From Kitasatospora sp. GAS204B (GTDB lineage Bacteria > Actinomycetota > Actinomycetes > Streptomycetales > Streptomycetaceae), in assembly GCF_029892155.1 (NCBI RefSeq), contig NZ_JARZAG010000001.1:496001-560000 (forward strand): a stretch of DNA of 64,000 nt, in the 5' to 3' direction. Below, piece after piece: positions 16,637-24,852 of this stretch. The translations under genes were made by a program, and so were the position numbers. The stretch's first letter is position 1; each line of letters opens with the position of its first letter. The notes under the pieces were generated by a model. The model was not told the origin of the DNA and made no database searches. It was given only the letters and a program-made list of their open reading frames with translations.

Positions 16637-17452
16637 ATGCCCATCGGCGACTTCTCCCGGGCCACGCACTTGAGCGTGAAGATGCTTCGCCACTATCACG
16701 AGGTCGGCCTGTTGGAGCCGGTCGAGGTGGACGTGGACAGCGGGTACCGGCGCTATGCCGCAGAGCAGATCGTCAAGGCACAGATCATCCGCCGTTTCCG
16801 CGATCTGGAGATGCCGCTCGATGACATCCAGATCGTGCTTCAGGCTCCTGACGTCGAGACCCGCAACCGGGTGATCGCCAACCACCTGACGCGTCTCGAG
16901 TCCAGCCTGGCCCGAACCCAGGAGACGGTCGCATCCCTGCGGGGTCTGCTGGACCGCCCCCAGGACAGCACCGTCGCGATCGATCACCGCCATGTCGCCG
17001 CCGCGCCCGCCGCTGCCATCACCGACACCGTTGACCAGGCCGACGTCGTGGCCTGGTACCGGGGAGCCATGGGCGAAGTGGCTGCCACCCTGTCCGCCCA
17101 GAGCATCAACCCGGCCGGCCCCCTGGGGGGCGTCTACGACACGGAGTTGTTCACCGAGGGCCGGGGGCGGGTCACGATCTTCCTTCCGTCCGACCCCCTG
17201 CCACAGCAGGTCGGACGCGTCAGCACCACCGTGATCCCGCCGGCAGAGCTCGCCACGATCGTCCATCTCGGTTCCAGCACCGAAGTCGACCGAACGTATG
17301 GTGCCCTCGCCGACTACGTGACCCGACACGCCCTGGCGGTCGACGGACCGATTCGCGAGTACTACCTCGTCGGCCCCTCCGATACCCCGGATGAGTCGTT
17401 GTGGCAGACCGAAATCGGATGGCCGATCTTCCGAACCCGGCCCAGGCCTTAG
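16637..17452 (+). CDS. MerR-family regulator (paralogue B)
   Basis: 271 aa, same layout as the regulator at 14027: MerR domain (IGDFSRATHLSVKMLRHYHEVGLL), dimer helix (RLESSLARTQETVASLRGLLD) and a GyrI-like C-terminal domain (VTIFLPSDPLPQQVGRVSTTV... TIVHLGSS... GPIREYYLVGPSD). ATG16637 has no ribosome site; GTG16625, 6 nt after the possible -10 CAGGCT, would give a leaderless protein four residues longer. Its own promoter holds the exact dyad at 16591-16613. Confidence 0.88.
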   Translation: MPIGDFSRATHLSVKMLRHYHEVGLLEPVEVDVDSGYRRYAAEQIVKAQIIRRFRDLEMPLDDIQIVLQAPDVETRNRVIANHLTRLESSLARTQETVASLRGLLDRPQDSTVAIDHRHVAAAPAAAITDTVDQADVVAWYRGAMGEVAATLSAQSINPAGPLGGVYDTELFTEGRGRVTIFLPSDPLPQQVGRVSTTVIPPAELATIVHLGSSTEVDRTYGALADYVTRHALAVDGPIREYYLVGPSDTPDESLWQTEIGWPIFRTRPRP

Positions 17453-17463
17453 CACGCGGACGA

Positions 17464-18348
17464 TCACACCGTGGTCGGTCCACTTGCGCCCACGATCGCC
17501 ACCGCCTGCCCGCTCACTCGCACGCGCGGGTCCGCGGGGGAGGCCTCGACCCGGAGCAGGCTGGGCCGGCCGAGATCCTCCCCCTGGCGGATGGTGAGGG
17601 CACCGGAGGGTGGGAGGGCGCCGAGGGCGAGCAGATAGCCGCCGAAGGCGGCGGCTGCGGCACCGGTGGCCGGATCCTCGACGACACCGCCGATCGGGAA
17701 GGGGTCGCGGGCATGGAAGAGCTCCGGGGCCTCACGCCAGACCAACTGGAGCGTGGTCCAGCCGTGACGGTGCATCACCTCGGCCAGAGCATCGAAGTCG
17801 TAGTCGAGGGCCGCGAGACGCTCGCGGGTGGCCACGGCCAGGACCAGGTGCTCGTTTCCGCCGAAGGCGACGTGCGGCGGCAGTGCGGGGTCAAGGTCCT
17901 CCGGGGACCAGTGCAGGGCCGCGAGTGAGGCGTGCACCTCCGCTTCGCTCGCTGGCCGGGAGCGGGTGGGGACGCTGGTGAGCGTCGCCGTCACGGAGCC
18001 TCCGGGCGCTACCGAGGTGTCCAGGGCGATCTCACCCACCGGCGTGTCGAAGACGAGCGGGCCGGCGCCGATCCGCTCGGCCAGGGCCACTGCGGTGGCA
18101 ACGGTCGCGTGACCGCAGAAGGCGACCTCCGCGAGCGGGCTGAAGTAGCGCAGCCGGAACCGGCGTGCCGCCCGGTCCGAGGCGGTGACGAACGCAGTCT
18201 CCGAGTAGCCGACATCAGCGGCGGTCGCGAGCATCGCGGCATCGTCCAGTGCGCTCGCGTCGAGCACGACACCGGCCGGGTTGCCGCCGGCGGGGTCGGT
18301 GCTGAAGGCGGTGTAACGCAGGATCTCGGGGCGTGTCTTCAGGCTCAT
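17464..18348 (-). CDS. PhzF-family isomerase/epimerase-like protein
   Basis: 294 aa. PhzF fold with the N-terminal signature 'YTAFSTDPAGGNPAGVVLDA' (residues 12-31), the catalytic Glu in 'VGYSETAFV' near residue 50, and 'FCGHATVATAVAL' near 75. The C-terminal half has the mirrored 'GVVEDPATGAAAAAFGGYL' motif. Members perform isomerisation in phenazine and other pathways; this one stands alone, so the substrate is unknown. ATG18348 was chosen because homology-like sequence starts immediately after it. Divergent from a LysR regulator, which probably controls it. Confidence 0.9.
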   Translation of the reverse strand: MSLKTRPEILRYTAFSTDPAGGNPAGVVLDASALDDAAMLATAADVGYSETAFVTASDRAARRFRLRYFSPLAEVAFCGHATVATAVALAERIGAGPLVFDTPVGEIALDTSVAPGGSVTATLTSVPTRSRPASEAEVHASLAALHWSPEDLDPALPPHVAFGGNEHLVLAVATRERLAALDYDFDALAEVMHRHGWTTLQLVWREAPELFHARDPFPIGGVVEDPATGAAAAAFGGYLLALGALPPSGALTIRQGEDLGRPSLLRVEASPADPRVRVSGQAVAIVGASGPTTV

Positions 18349-18384
18349 GCCCCTACCGTGGCACCGCACAGGCATCCGGACAAA

Positions 18385-18436
18385 CGATGGATCTCGATCC
18401 TTCCCATCGGCATCAACGATGGACAAGCATTACCGT
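18385..18436. promoter_or_regulatory. LysR-type binding site and leaderless promoter
   Basis: CGATGG at 18385-18390, CCATCG at 18404-18409 (inverted, N13 between) and CGATGG again at 18417-18422, giving a dyad plus a third half-site as expected for LysR recognition and activation sites. TACCGT at 18431-18436 is 7 nt before ATG18444, so the LysR gene is probably leaderless. Confidence 0.55.
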
Positions 18437-18443
18437 CGACGGC

Positions 18444-19352
18444 ATGGACACCCGACTGCTGCGCACCTTCGCCACCGTCGCCCGCACCGAGAACCTCACC
18501 GCCGCCGCAGAACGCCTGCACCTCGTCCAGTCCACCGTGACCGCCCAGGTGCAGGCGCTGGAGAAGGAACTCGATCTGCGCCTGTTCGACCGGTTGCCGC
18601 GCGGAGTGGTGCTCACCGGCGCCGGACGCGAGGTGCTGGCGCACGCGGAGGCAGTGCTCGAGGCCGAGTCCCGGCTGCGGGCAGTCGCCGCCTCGACCGG
18701 TTGCGCGGACGGTCGGGCGACCGGACGCGTGATGCTCTCGGCCGGCGAGACGCTGGTGTCCGCGCGACTGCCGGGAGTCGTCGCAGCGCTGAGGCGCAGT
18801 CACCCCGGGGTCGAGGTGGACCTGCGCACGATGGGTACCGCAACCGCCGTCGCCGCGCTCCGTTCCGGCGAACTGGACCTGGCCCTGCTGCTGGAGGACG
18901 AGGCGGAATTCCGCGACATCGAGTGCACGCCGCTGGCCCGCGAGCCGCTGGTGCTCGTCTGCTCCCCGGAGCACCCTGCCGCCCGCAGAGCCACCAACTC
19001 GTCCACCGACTGGGCGGAGCTGGCCCGCGAGGACTACTTCCTGCATGAGCAGGGCTGCTCGTACAGCGACCGCTTCATCGAGCGGCTGCGCGCCGCCGCC
19101 AAGGACGCGCCGCCCCGGATCACCCGCTTCGGCAGTCTGGAGGCCGCCAGGTCCTGCGTGGCCGCAGGCCTCGGCCTCAGCCTGCTGGCCCGCGCCAATG
19201 TCGCGGACGCGCTCGCGGCGGGCCGCCTGACACAGGTGCCCGGCCCGCAGTTCCCCGACGTCACCGTCCAACTGGCCCGCCACCGCCGGCGCTGGCTCTC
19301 TCCCGCAGCGGCCGCGCTCACCGCGGAGCTGCCGCACCACCTTCCGCGCTGA
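18444..19352 (+). CDS. LysR-family transcriptional regulator
   Basis: 302 aa. N-terminal winged helix (LLRTFATVARTENLTAAAERLHLVQSTVTAQVQALEKEL) at residues 4-42, linker helix, and a periplasmic-binding-protein-like effector domain from about residue 90 (GRVMLSAGETLVSARLPGVVAAL). It faces the PhzF gene across a 95-bp region with CGATGG half-sites, so it most likely regulates that gene and itself. The effector is unknown. Confidence 0.92.
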   Translation: MDTRLLRTFATVARTENLTAAAERLHLVQSTVTAQVQALEKELDLRLFDRLPRGVVLTGAGREVLAHAEAVLEAESRLRAVAASTGCADGRATGRVMLSAGETLVSARLPGVVAALRRSHPGVEVDLRTMGTATAVAALRSGELDLALLLEDEAEFRDIECTPLAREPLVLVCSPEHPAARRATNSSTDWAELAREDYFLHEQGCSYSDRFIERLRAAAKDAPPRITRFGSLEAARSCVAAGLGLSLLARANVADALAAGRLTQVPGPQFPDVTVQLARHRRRWLSPAAAALTAELPHHLPR

Positions 19353-19367
19353 GCGCAGTTGCGCCAG

Positions 19368-19454
19368 CGGGCATCCTGCCCAGCCGCGCGCCCGAGTCGT
19401 CCTCGTACTGGACGTACTCGGGCGATTCGGGCGTGCGTCCGGGCAGGATGCCCG
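19368..19454. terminator. Long imperfect hairpin downstream of the LysR gene
   Basis: Outer arms CGGGCATCCTGCCC (19368-19381) and its exact complement (19441-19454) enclose a second paired segment (CCCGAGT...ACTCGGG) and a short GTCC/GGAC tip. The overall length of 87 nt is more than a simple terminator needs, but its position after the LysR stop fits one. Confidence 0.5.
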
Positions 19455-19554
19455 GCGTCGCGCGCCCGGCGAGATCGGCTGGACAGGACCTAAGGGATTC
19501 CTCACGTTCCGCACCCTCGTGCTCGCTCGCTGCCGCATGGCATACTCCGAAACC

Positions 19555-20202
19555 GTGACCACCTGCCGCCTGACCCGGACGCTGCGCGCGACGCTCTTCG
19601 CCGCGCTGGCCGTTCCGCTGTCCGCGGCCGGTCATGTGGTGGTCACCGGGCAGCCGTTGCCGCTGACCGTGGTCGCGGCCGCCGGTGTGGTCGTCTTCCT
19701 GACGGCCGCGGTGCTGGCCGGCGCCGATCGCGGGTTCGTCCAGATCGTCGCGCTGCTGCTGCCGGTGGAGCTGCTGCTCAACACCACCTTCAACCTGGGG
19801 CAGCAGACCTGTGCCCGGCCGGTCCACCAGAGCGGGCGCGGCCTGGACCTGATGGTCTGTGGCGGTGGCCAGGTGGGCGGCGCGGACGGCGGGCTCTCGC
19901 TCGCCCCGGCGCTGCTGGAAATCGTCCTGCTGGCCGTGCAGGTGGCCGTCACCGTGCTCGCGGCGTTCTGCCTGCGGCTGGCCGACGCGGCCCTGGTGAC
20001 GTTGCCCGAGCTGGTCGGCGCGCTGGCCCGGCTGGCGCCCGGGGCGCTGCGGGCGCTGCTGCTGCTCGCGCCGGTGCCGGCCCGTCCCGCGCCCGGGGCA
20101 CCGCTGCCCGAGCCCCGGCCCGAGCACGCGCCCACGGAGGACCTGCCGCTCGCGCCGTCGCGCCGCCGCGGTCCGCCGGCGTCCTTCGCGCTCGCCTGCT
20201 GA
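19555..20202 (+). CDS. Predicted membrane protein, unknown function
   Basis: About 215 aa from GTG19555; ATG19537 and ATG19519 are open in the same frame. Four hydrophobic segments are visible, including 'LFAALAVPLSAAGHVVV', 'VVAAAGVVVFLTAAVLAG', 'VQIVALLLPVELLLNTTF' and 'ALLEIVLLAVQVAVTVLAA', then a Pro/Arg-rich cytoplasmic tail of about 60 aa. Two Cys residues flank a Gly-rich loop. It lies just upstream of the DsbA-VKOR pair on the same strand. I do not recognise the family. Confidence 0.65.
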   Translation: MTTCRLTRTLRATLFAALAVPLSAAGHVVVTGQPLPLTVVAAAGVVVFLTAAVLAGADRGFVQIVALLLPVELLLNTTFNLGQQTCARPVHQSGRGLDLMVCGGGQVGGADGGLSLAPALLEIVLLAVQVAVTVLAAFCLRLADAALVTLPELVGALARLAPGALRALLLLAPVPARPAPGAPLPEPRPEHAPTEDLPLAPSRRRGPPASFALAC

Positions 20203-20328
20203 GCCCCTCCCGCCGTTGTGAGGCGGGGAGCCGGGCCGGTGGCGTGCGCCGCTGACGCCCACTCCCAGCTTCCAGCGTCCGGCCGGCCCGCGTGTCCGCG
20301 TGCCGTGCGACGCGGTCAGGACACTCCC

Positions 20329-21153
20329 ATGAGCAACAAGTCGAACAAGTCCCAGCAGTCCTACGAGCAGAAGAGCGCCGACCGCCGGGCGAAGCTGCAC
20401 GAGGCCCGGCAGCGCGAGCAGCGGGCCGCGACGGTGCGCCGCCGGATCGTCATCGGCGCCTCCGCCGTCGTGGTGCTGGCCCTCTGCGGCGGCGTGGCGA
20501 TCGCGGTGAACAGCGGTGGCGGCCACAGCGGCGGCAGTGCCGCCGCGAGCGCCCCGGTGGTGGTCCCGGCCAACGCGGGCGGCCCGAACGGCACCGTGGT
20601 CACCTACGGCAAGGCCGACGCCGCGCACACGCTGGACGTCTACGAGGACTTCCGCTGCCCGATCTGCAAGAAGTTCGAGACCTCCGACGGCCAGACCGTG
20701 CAGCAGCTGGCTGACAACGGAACGTACAAGATCCAGTACCACATGGCCGCGTTCCTGGACGACAACCTGGGCGGCAAGGGCTCGATCCAGGCGCTGGCGG
20801 CCGCGGGTGCGGCGCTGAACCAGAGCGTGGACGACTTCAAGAAGTTCCACGACGCGCTCTACGCGAACCAGCCGAGCGAGCAGACCGACGGCTACGGCGA
20901 CGTCAACACCATCCTGAACGTGGCCGGCCAGGTGCCGGGCCTGAAGACCGACGCCTTCGTCAACGCGGTGAAGGCCGGCACCTACCTGCCGTGGGCGCAG
21001 CAGGTGGCCACCGCCTTCAACAGCAGCGGCGTGACCGGCACCCCGACCATGAAGCTGGACGGCAAGCAGCTGGCCATCTTCGACAGCCAGGGCACCCCGG
21101 TCACCGCCGACCAGTACACCGCGCTGATCCAGCAGAGCGCCGGCACCAAGTGA
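20329..21153 (+). CDS. Membrane-anchored DsbA-family thiol oxidoreductase
   Basis: 274 aa. A charged cytoplasmic N-terminus of about 37 aa and one membrane anchor (IVIGASAVVVLALCGGVAIAV) place a DsbA-like domain outside the cell. The redox motif is C110-PI-C113 (EDFRCPICKKF) and the cis-Pro is in 'SGVTGTPTMKLDG' near residue 237. It introduces disulfides into exported proteins. The stop codon overlaps the GTG start of the VKOR gene, its expected re-oxidation partner. Confidence 0.93.
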   Translation: MSNKSNKSQQSYEQKSADRRAKLHEARQREQRAATVRRRIVIGASAVVVLALCGGVAIAVNSGGGHSGGSAAASAPVVVPANAGGPNGTVVTYGKADAAHTLDVYEDFRCPICKKFETSDGQTVQQLADNGTYKIQYHMAAFLDDNLGGKGSIQALAAAGAALNQSVDDFKKFHDALYANQPSEQTDGYGDVNTILNVAGQVPGLKTDAFVNAVKAGTYLPWAQQVATAFNSSGVTGTPTMKLDGKQLAIFDSQGTPVTADQYTALIQQSAGTK

Positions 21154-21767
21154 CCACCGCCGAGGAGATCGAGGCGCGGCCCGACCCGGGCCGCGCGTTC
21201 GCCTGGCTGCTGCTGATCGCCGGTGCGGTCGGCCTGGCCGCCTCGGCCGTGCTGACCATCGACAAGATCCACCTGTTGCAGAACCCGCACGCGGTGCTCA
21301 ACTGCAACATCAACCCGATCATCGCCTGCGGCTCGGTGATGACCAGCCACCAGGCCTCCGCCTTCGGGTTCCCGAACTCGCTGCTGGGCCTGGTCGGGTT
21401 CGCGGTGGTGCTGGCCATCGCCACCGGTGTGCTGGCCGGTGCCCGGTTCCGCCGGTGGTACTGGCTGGGCCTGCAGCTCGGGACGGTGTTCGCGCTGGTC
21501 CTGATCCACTGGCTGATCAGCCAGTCGCTCTACTCGATCGGCGCGCTCTGCCCGTACTGCATGGCGGTCTGGGCGGTGACCATCGCGCTCTTCTGGTACA
21601 CCACGCTGGCCAACCTGCGCACCGGGGTGATCCCGGTGGGGGAGCGGCTGCGGCCGGTGGTGCGGGAGTTGAACCGGTACCACTGGGTGGTTCCGGTGCT
21701 CTGGTACGCCGTGATCGCACTGATGGTGCTGGGACGGTTCTGGTACTACTGGAAAACCCTTCTCTGA
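21150..21767 (+). CDS. Vitamin K epoxide reductase (VKOR) family protein
   Basis: 205 aa, four to five membrane segments. Loop cysteines C52 and C60 (LNCNINPIIACGSV) and the active-site pair C134-PY-C137 (GALCPYCMAVW) are the VKOR set, and Ser/Asn in 'GFPNSLLGLVGF' belongs to the quinone site. VKOR re-oxidises DsbA and passes electrons to menaquinone. GTGA overlap with the DsbA-like gene means the two are coupled, so this is the extracytoplasmic disulfide-forming system of this segment. Confidence 0.93.
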   Translation: MTTAEEIEARPDPGRAFAWLLLIAGAVGLAASAVLTIDKIHLLQNPHAVLNCNINPIIACGSVMTSHQASAFGFPNSLLGLVGFAVVLAIATGVLAGARFRRWYWLGLQLGTVFALVLIHWLISQSLYSIGALCPYCMAVWAVTIALFWYTTLANLRTGVIPVGERLRPVVRELNRYHWVVPVLWYAVIALMVLGRFWYYWKTLL

Positions 21768-21793
21768 CAGGTGAGTTGGCGAGTGACCAACGG

Positions 21794-21824
21794 CCCGGGC
21801 GGCGCCGTCACGGCGCTGCCCGGG
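21794..21824 (+). terminator. Hairpin terminator after the DsbA-VKOR operon
   Basis: A 14-bp GC stem (CCCGGGCGGCGCCG) with one G-T wobble and a 3-nt loop, 26 bp after the VKOR stop, followed by 'ttct'. Confidence 0.65.
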
Positions 21825-21918
21825 TTCTGCCACAGCCTTGTACCAAGGAGGGTGGCCGAGGCTGGAAGGGGCAAGACTGAGCCATGACAGCCTGTCTGCC
21901 CGGCGAAGGAGTAGCACC

Positions 21919-22641
21919 ATGTACCGCAGGCTCACCCGGACCCCGATAGCCGCCGCCACCCTGGTCGCCGCGGCGGTGACGCTCACCCTGGCCGGGTGCT
22001 CCTCGTCGGCGACGAAGGCCGCGCCCACACCGCCGCCGGCCGGCGCGGCGAGCAGTGCTCCCACCCCGGCGGGCTCGGCGGCGGGGACCGCCCCGGTGGC
22101 GCCCGCCCCCGGGACCTCGGCACCGACCGGCGCGGCATCCGGAACGCCCGGCTCGGGCGGCTCGGGCGGCTCGGTGCCGACCGCGGCGCCCGCGCCCGTC
22201 TCGGCCCCCGACACGCCCGCCGGGCCCGGCGCCTGCACCTCGGCGGAGTTGAGCGTCGCGCAGAGCGACCCGGGCGTCGGTGCCGGCCAGTACTACGCCA
22301 CCCTGGTCTTCACCAACACCTCCAGCCGCAGCTGCACCCTCACCGGCTACCCGGGCGTCTCCTACGTGGCCACCGGGGGCCAGCAGTCCGGCAACCCCGC
22401 CACCCGCACCGGCGAGTCGTACGCCACCGTGACCCTCGCCCCGCACGGCACCGCCAAGGCCACCCTGCACGACGCCAACGGCATCGGCGGCTACGACCCG
22501 ACCCAGTGCCAGCTCAGCCCCGCCCAGGGCCTGCGGATCTACCCGCCCGGCGAGAAGGCCGCGCTCTTCCTGCCCTGGCAGACCCAGCACTGCGCGGGCC
22601 CGAGCATCCATTCGCTGACCATCGGCCCGCTCACCTCCTGA
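21919..22641 (+). CDS. DUF4232-type lipoprotein
   Basis: 240 aa. Lipobox 'LTLAGCSS' (Cys about residue 27), a 70-residue Ala/Pro/Gly-rich linker, then the DUF4232 domain from about residue 105 (CTSAELSVAQSDPGVGAGQYYATLVFTNTSSRSCTLTGYPGVSYV) with four conserved Cys. The domain architecture matches the lipoprotein at 5859-6611. Since it has paired Cys and follows DsbA-VKOR, it could be one of their substrates; that is inference. GAAGGAG precedes ATG21919 by 8 nt. Confidence 0.87.
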   Translation: MYRRLTRTPIAAATLVAAAVTLTLAGCSSSATKAAPTPPPAGAASSAPTPAGSAAGTAPVAPAPGTSAPTGAASGTPGSGGSGGSVPTAAPAPVSAPDTPAGPGACTSAELSVAQSDPGVGAGQYYATLVFTNTSSRSCTLTGYPGVSYVATGGQQSGNPATRTGESYATVTLAPHGTAKATLHDANGIGGYDPTQCQLSPAQGLRIYPPGEKAALFLPWQTQHCAGPSIHSLTIGPLTS

Positions 22642-22651
22642 ACTGAACAGC

Positions 22652-22689
22652 CAGGGTCGGCCCGCGCCACCCGGTGCGGGCCGACCCTG
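22652..22689. terminator. Bidirectional hairpin terminator
   Basis: A 14-bp perfect stem (CAGGGTCGGCCCGC) with a 10-nt loop between convergent genes. Confidence 0.7.
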
Positions 22690-22707
22690 CTTGCCGGTGG
22701 CCGGAGT

Positions 22708-23667
22708 TCAGCCGGCCGCCGCCGTCGGGTTCGGGCTGCGGGGGACCGGCTGCTCGGCTTCCGGTGGCCCGGCGGCCGCGGGCTCGGCCGTTCGCGTCTT
22801 CTGTCCGGGGCGCAGTCCGGGGCGCAGTTGGGCGACCACCAGGGCGCTCAGGATGACCAGGGCGCCCAGCAGTTGGGTGAGCGAGAGGTGCTGGCCGAGG
22901 GCGAGCCAGCCGACCACGGTCGCGACCAGCGGGGAGAGCAGGCCGAGGAAGGTCACCTGGGTCGGTGCCAGGGCGCGCAGGCCGCGGAACCAGAGTGCGT
23001 AGGCGACGGCGGCGCCGATCAGCGTCAGGTAGCCGTAGCCGAGCAGGTTGCGGCCGGAGAGCGCGTGCGGCGGCGGGCCCTCGACCAGCAGCGAGAGCGG
23101 GAGCAGCAGCAGTCCGCCGGCGACCAGTTGCCAGCCGGTGGTGGCCAGCAGCGGCGCGGGGGAGGGCCAGCGCTTGCTGAGCACCACGCCGGTCGCCATC
23201 ACCACCGCGCTGCCGACCGCCGCCAGGACGCCCAGCCAGTCCAGCCGGGCGTCCGCCCGCAGTACCAGCAGGCTCACGCCGACCACTCCGGCCAGTCCGG
23301 TGAGCAGCGTTCGGGGCTTGAGCCGCTCGCCCAGCAACCCGGCCGACAGGGCGGCGACCAGCAGCGGCTGCAGCGCGCCGATGGTCGCGGCCACCCCGCC
23401 GGGCAGCCGGTAGGCGGCGACGAAGAGCAGCGCGAAGAAGGCGCCTATGTTGAGCGCGCCGAGCACTGACGCGCGCCACCACCAGGCGCCGTGCGGCAGT
23501 CGCCGGGTGACCGCGACCAGCAGCAGTCCGGCCGGCAGGGCGCGGACGGTGGCGGCGAGCAACGGGCGGTCGGGTGGCAGGAACTGGGTGGTCACGTAGT
23601 AGGTGGTGCCCCAGACAGCGGGGGCGAGCGCGGTCAGCAGGACGATCCCTGCACGGTCTCTTAGCAC
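22708..23667 (-). CDS. EamA-family (DMT) transporter
   Basis: About 319 aa, ten membrane segments in two EamA repeats: 'LAPAVWGTTYYVTTQFLPPDRPLLAATVRALPAG' at the start and 'GVLAAVGSAVVMATGVVLSKRW' near residue 150. Such carriers export small metabolites or amino acids. The only good start is GTG23667, which lies 6 nt after TACTTT (a TANNNT -10), so translation is probably leaderless; the start codon is inside the 39-bp MarR palindrome. Binding there would block this gene directly. Confidence 0.88.
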   Translation of the reverse strand: MLRDRAGIVLLTALAPAVWGTTYYVTTQFLPPDRPLLAATVRALPAGLLLVAVTRRLPHGAWWWRASVLGALNIGAFFALLFVAAYRLPGGVAATIGALQPLLVAALSAGLLGERLKPRTLLTGLAGVVGVSLLVLRADARLDWLGVLAAVGSAVVMATGVVLSKRWPSPAPLLATTGWQLVAGGLLLLPLSLLVEGPPPHALSGRNLLGYGYLTLIGAAVAYALWFRGLRALAPTQVTFLGLLSPLVATVVGWLALGQHLSLTQLLGALVILSALVVAQLRPGLRPGQKTRTAEPAAAGPPEAEQPVPRSPNPTAAAG

Positions 23668-23695
23668 TAAGATAAAGTATCTCAGCGCTAAGAGA
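23657..23695. promoter_or_regulatory. 39-bp palindromic MarR operator over both divergent promoters
   Basis: A near-perfect 39-bp dyad with arms TCTCTTAGC...GCTAAGAGA and an AT-rich centre around 'gataaagtat'. It contains two sub-palindromes (CTTAGCACTAAG and CTCAGCGCTAAG), so two MarR dimers could bind. It includes the leftward gene's -10 (TACTTT) and GTG start and stops 6 bp before the rightward -10 (TAGTCT at 23701-23706). It is the most AT-rich stretch of the neighbourhood. Confidence 0.75.
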
Positions 23696-23712
23696 TTGGC
23701 TAGTCTCCTGCT

Positions 23713-24210
23713 ATGACGGATACGGATCACGTGGACCTGGTGCTCGCCGAGTGGGCCCGGCAGCGCCCCGACCTCGATGTCTCCCCGATGGCGGTGATGG
23801 GGCGGCTCAAGCGGCTCGGCCGCCTGGTCGACGCCGAGCTGAAGCGCACCTTCGCGGCCCACGGCCTGGACCCGGCCGCCTTCGACGTGCTCGCCACCCT
23901 GCGGCGCAGCGACCCGCCGCACCGGCTCACCCCGGCCGAGCTGATGCGGGCGGCGATGGTCACCTCCGGCGCGGTCAGCCAGCGCCTGGAGAAGCTGGAG
24001 GAGCGCGGCCTGGTCTCCCGCCGGCCGAGCGCGACCGACGGCCGGGTGGTGCACGTCGAGCTGACCGAGGCGGGGCGGGAGCTGGTCGATCGGGTGCTGC
24101 CGGACCACCTGGCCACCGAGCGGCGCCTGCTCGCCGCCCTCGGTGGGCCCGAGCGCGGCGCGCTCGCGGACACCCTGCGCGCGCTGCTGCTCGCGCTGGG
24201 GGACGCATAA
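23713..24210 (+). CDS. MarR-family transcriptional regulator
   Basis: 165 aa. Winged helix-turn-helix from about residue 55 to 115: 'DVLATLRRSDPPHRLTPAELMRAAMVTSGAVSQRLEKLEERGLVSRRPSATDGRVVHVELTEAG'. The wing motif 'SATDGRVVHV' is characteristic. ATG23713 is 6 nt after TAGTCT, so leaderless. It probably represses itself and the divergent EamA carrier through the 39-bp dyad; derepression by the exported compound would be the standard MarR logic. Confidence 0.92.
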   Translation: MTDTDHVDLVLAEWARQRPDLDVSPMAVMGRLKRLGRLVDAELKRTFAAHGLDPAAFDVLATLRRSDPPHRLTPAELMRAAMVTSGAVSQRLEKLEERGLVSRRPSATDGRVVHVELTEAGRELVDRVLPDHLATERRLLAALGGPERGALADTLRALLLALGDA

Positions 24211-24312
24211 GAGGCCGGTCGGTGATGCGTTGAACTGTTGGGCGCGCTGCCGCGTACCCCTGGTCGACACGCGATGCTCGACCTGGAGGTAGGGGTGCGC
24301 CAGGATGGCACT

Positions 24313-24852
24313 GTGACCGATGAACTCCGCGGTGGCGGCTCGGCGGGCACGGGCGAGGAGCTGATCCGAGCGCTCTACCGCGACCACGCGGGCCCCCTCT
24401 TCGGTTTCGTGCTGCACCTGGTCGGTGGTGACCGCCAGCGCGCCGAGGACGTGGTCCAGGAGACCCTGGTGCGCGCCTGGCAGCATGCCGACCGGCTGGA
24501 CGTGGGTGCCGGATCGGTGCGCCCCTGGCTCGTCACGGTGGCCAGGCGGATCGTCATCGACGGACACCGCCGGGCCGTCGCCCGGCCGCCGGAGACCGAC
24601 GCGGCGCCGCTGGAGCTGCTCCCGGCCGAGGACGAACTGGACCGGGCGCTACGGATGATGGCGATCACCGACGCGCTCGGCGCACTCACCGAGGCCCACC
24701 GGGAAGTGATCGTGGAGACCTACCTGAAGGGCCGCACGGTCGCCGAGGTGGCGGCCGAACTGGGCATTCCGGACGGTACGGTGAAGTCGCGGGTCTTCTA
24801 CGCGCTGCGCTCGCTGAAGATCGCTTTGGAAGAACGGGGAGTGACGTCGTGA
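24313..24852 (+). CDS. ECF-family sigma factor (SigK/SigL-like)
   Basis: 179 aa. Region 2 at about residues 20-85 (LIRALYRDHAGPLFGFVLHLVGGDRQRAEDVVQETLVRAWQHA) and region 4 at 115-170 (LGALTEAHREVIVETYLKGRTVAEVAAELGIPDGTVKSRVFYALRSLK). GTG24313 has AGGA 7 nt upstream; GTG24295 and ATG24274 are open in frame. The stop overlaps the GTG of a zinc-finger anti-sigma gene, the usual ECF pair. Confidence 0.93.
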   Translation: MTDELRGGGSAGTGEELIRALYRDHAGPLFGFVLHLVGGDRQRAEDVVQETLVRAWQHADRLDVGAGSVRPWLVTVARRIVIDGHRRAVARPPETDAAPLELLPAEDELDRALRMMAITDALGALTEAHREVIVETYLKGRTVAEVAAELGIPDGTVKSRVFYALRSLKIALEERGVTS

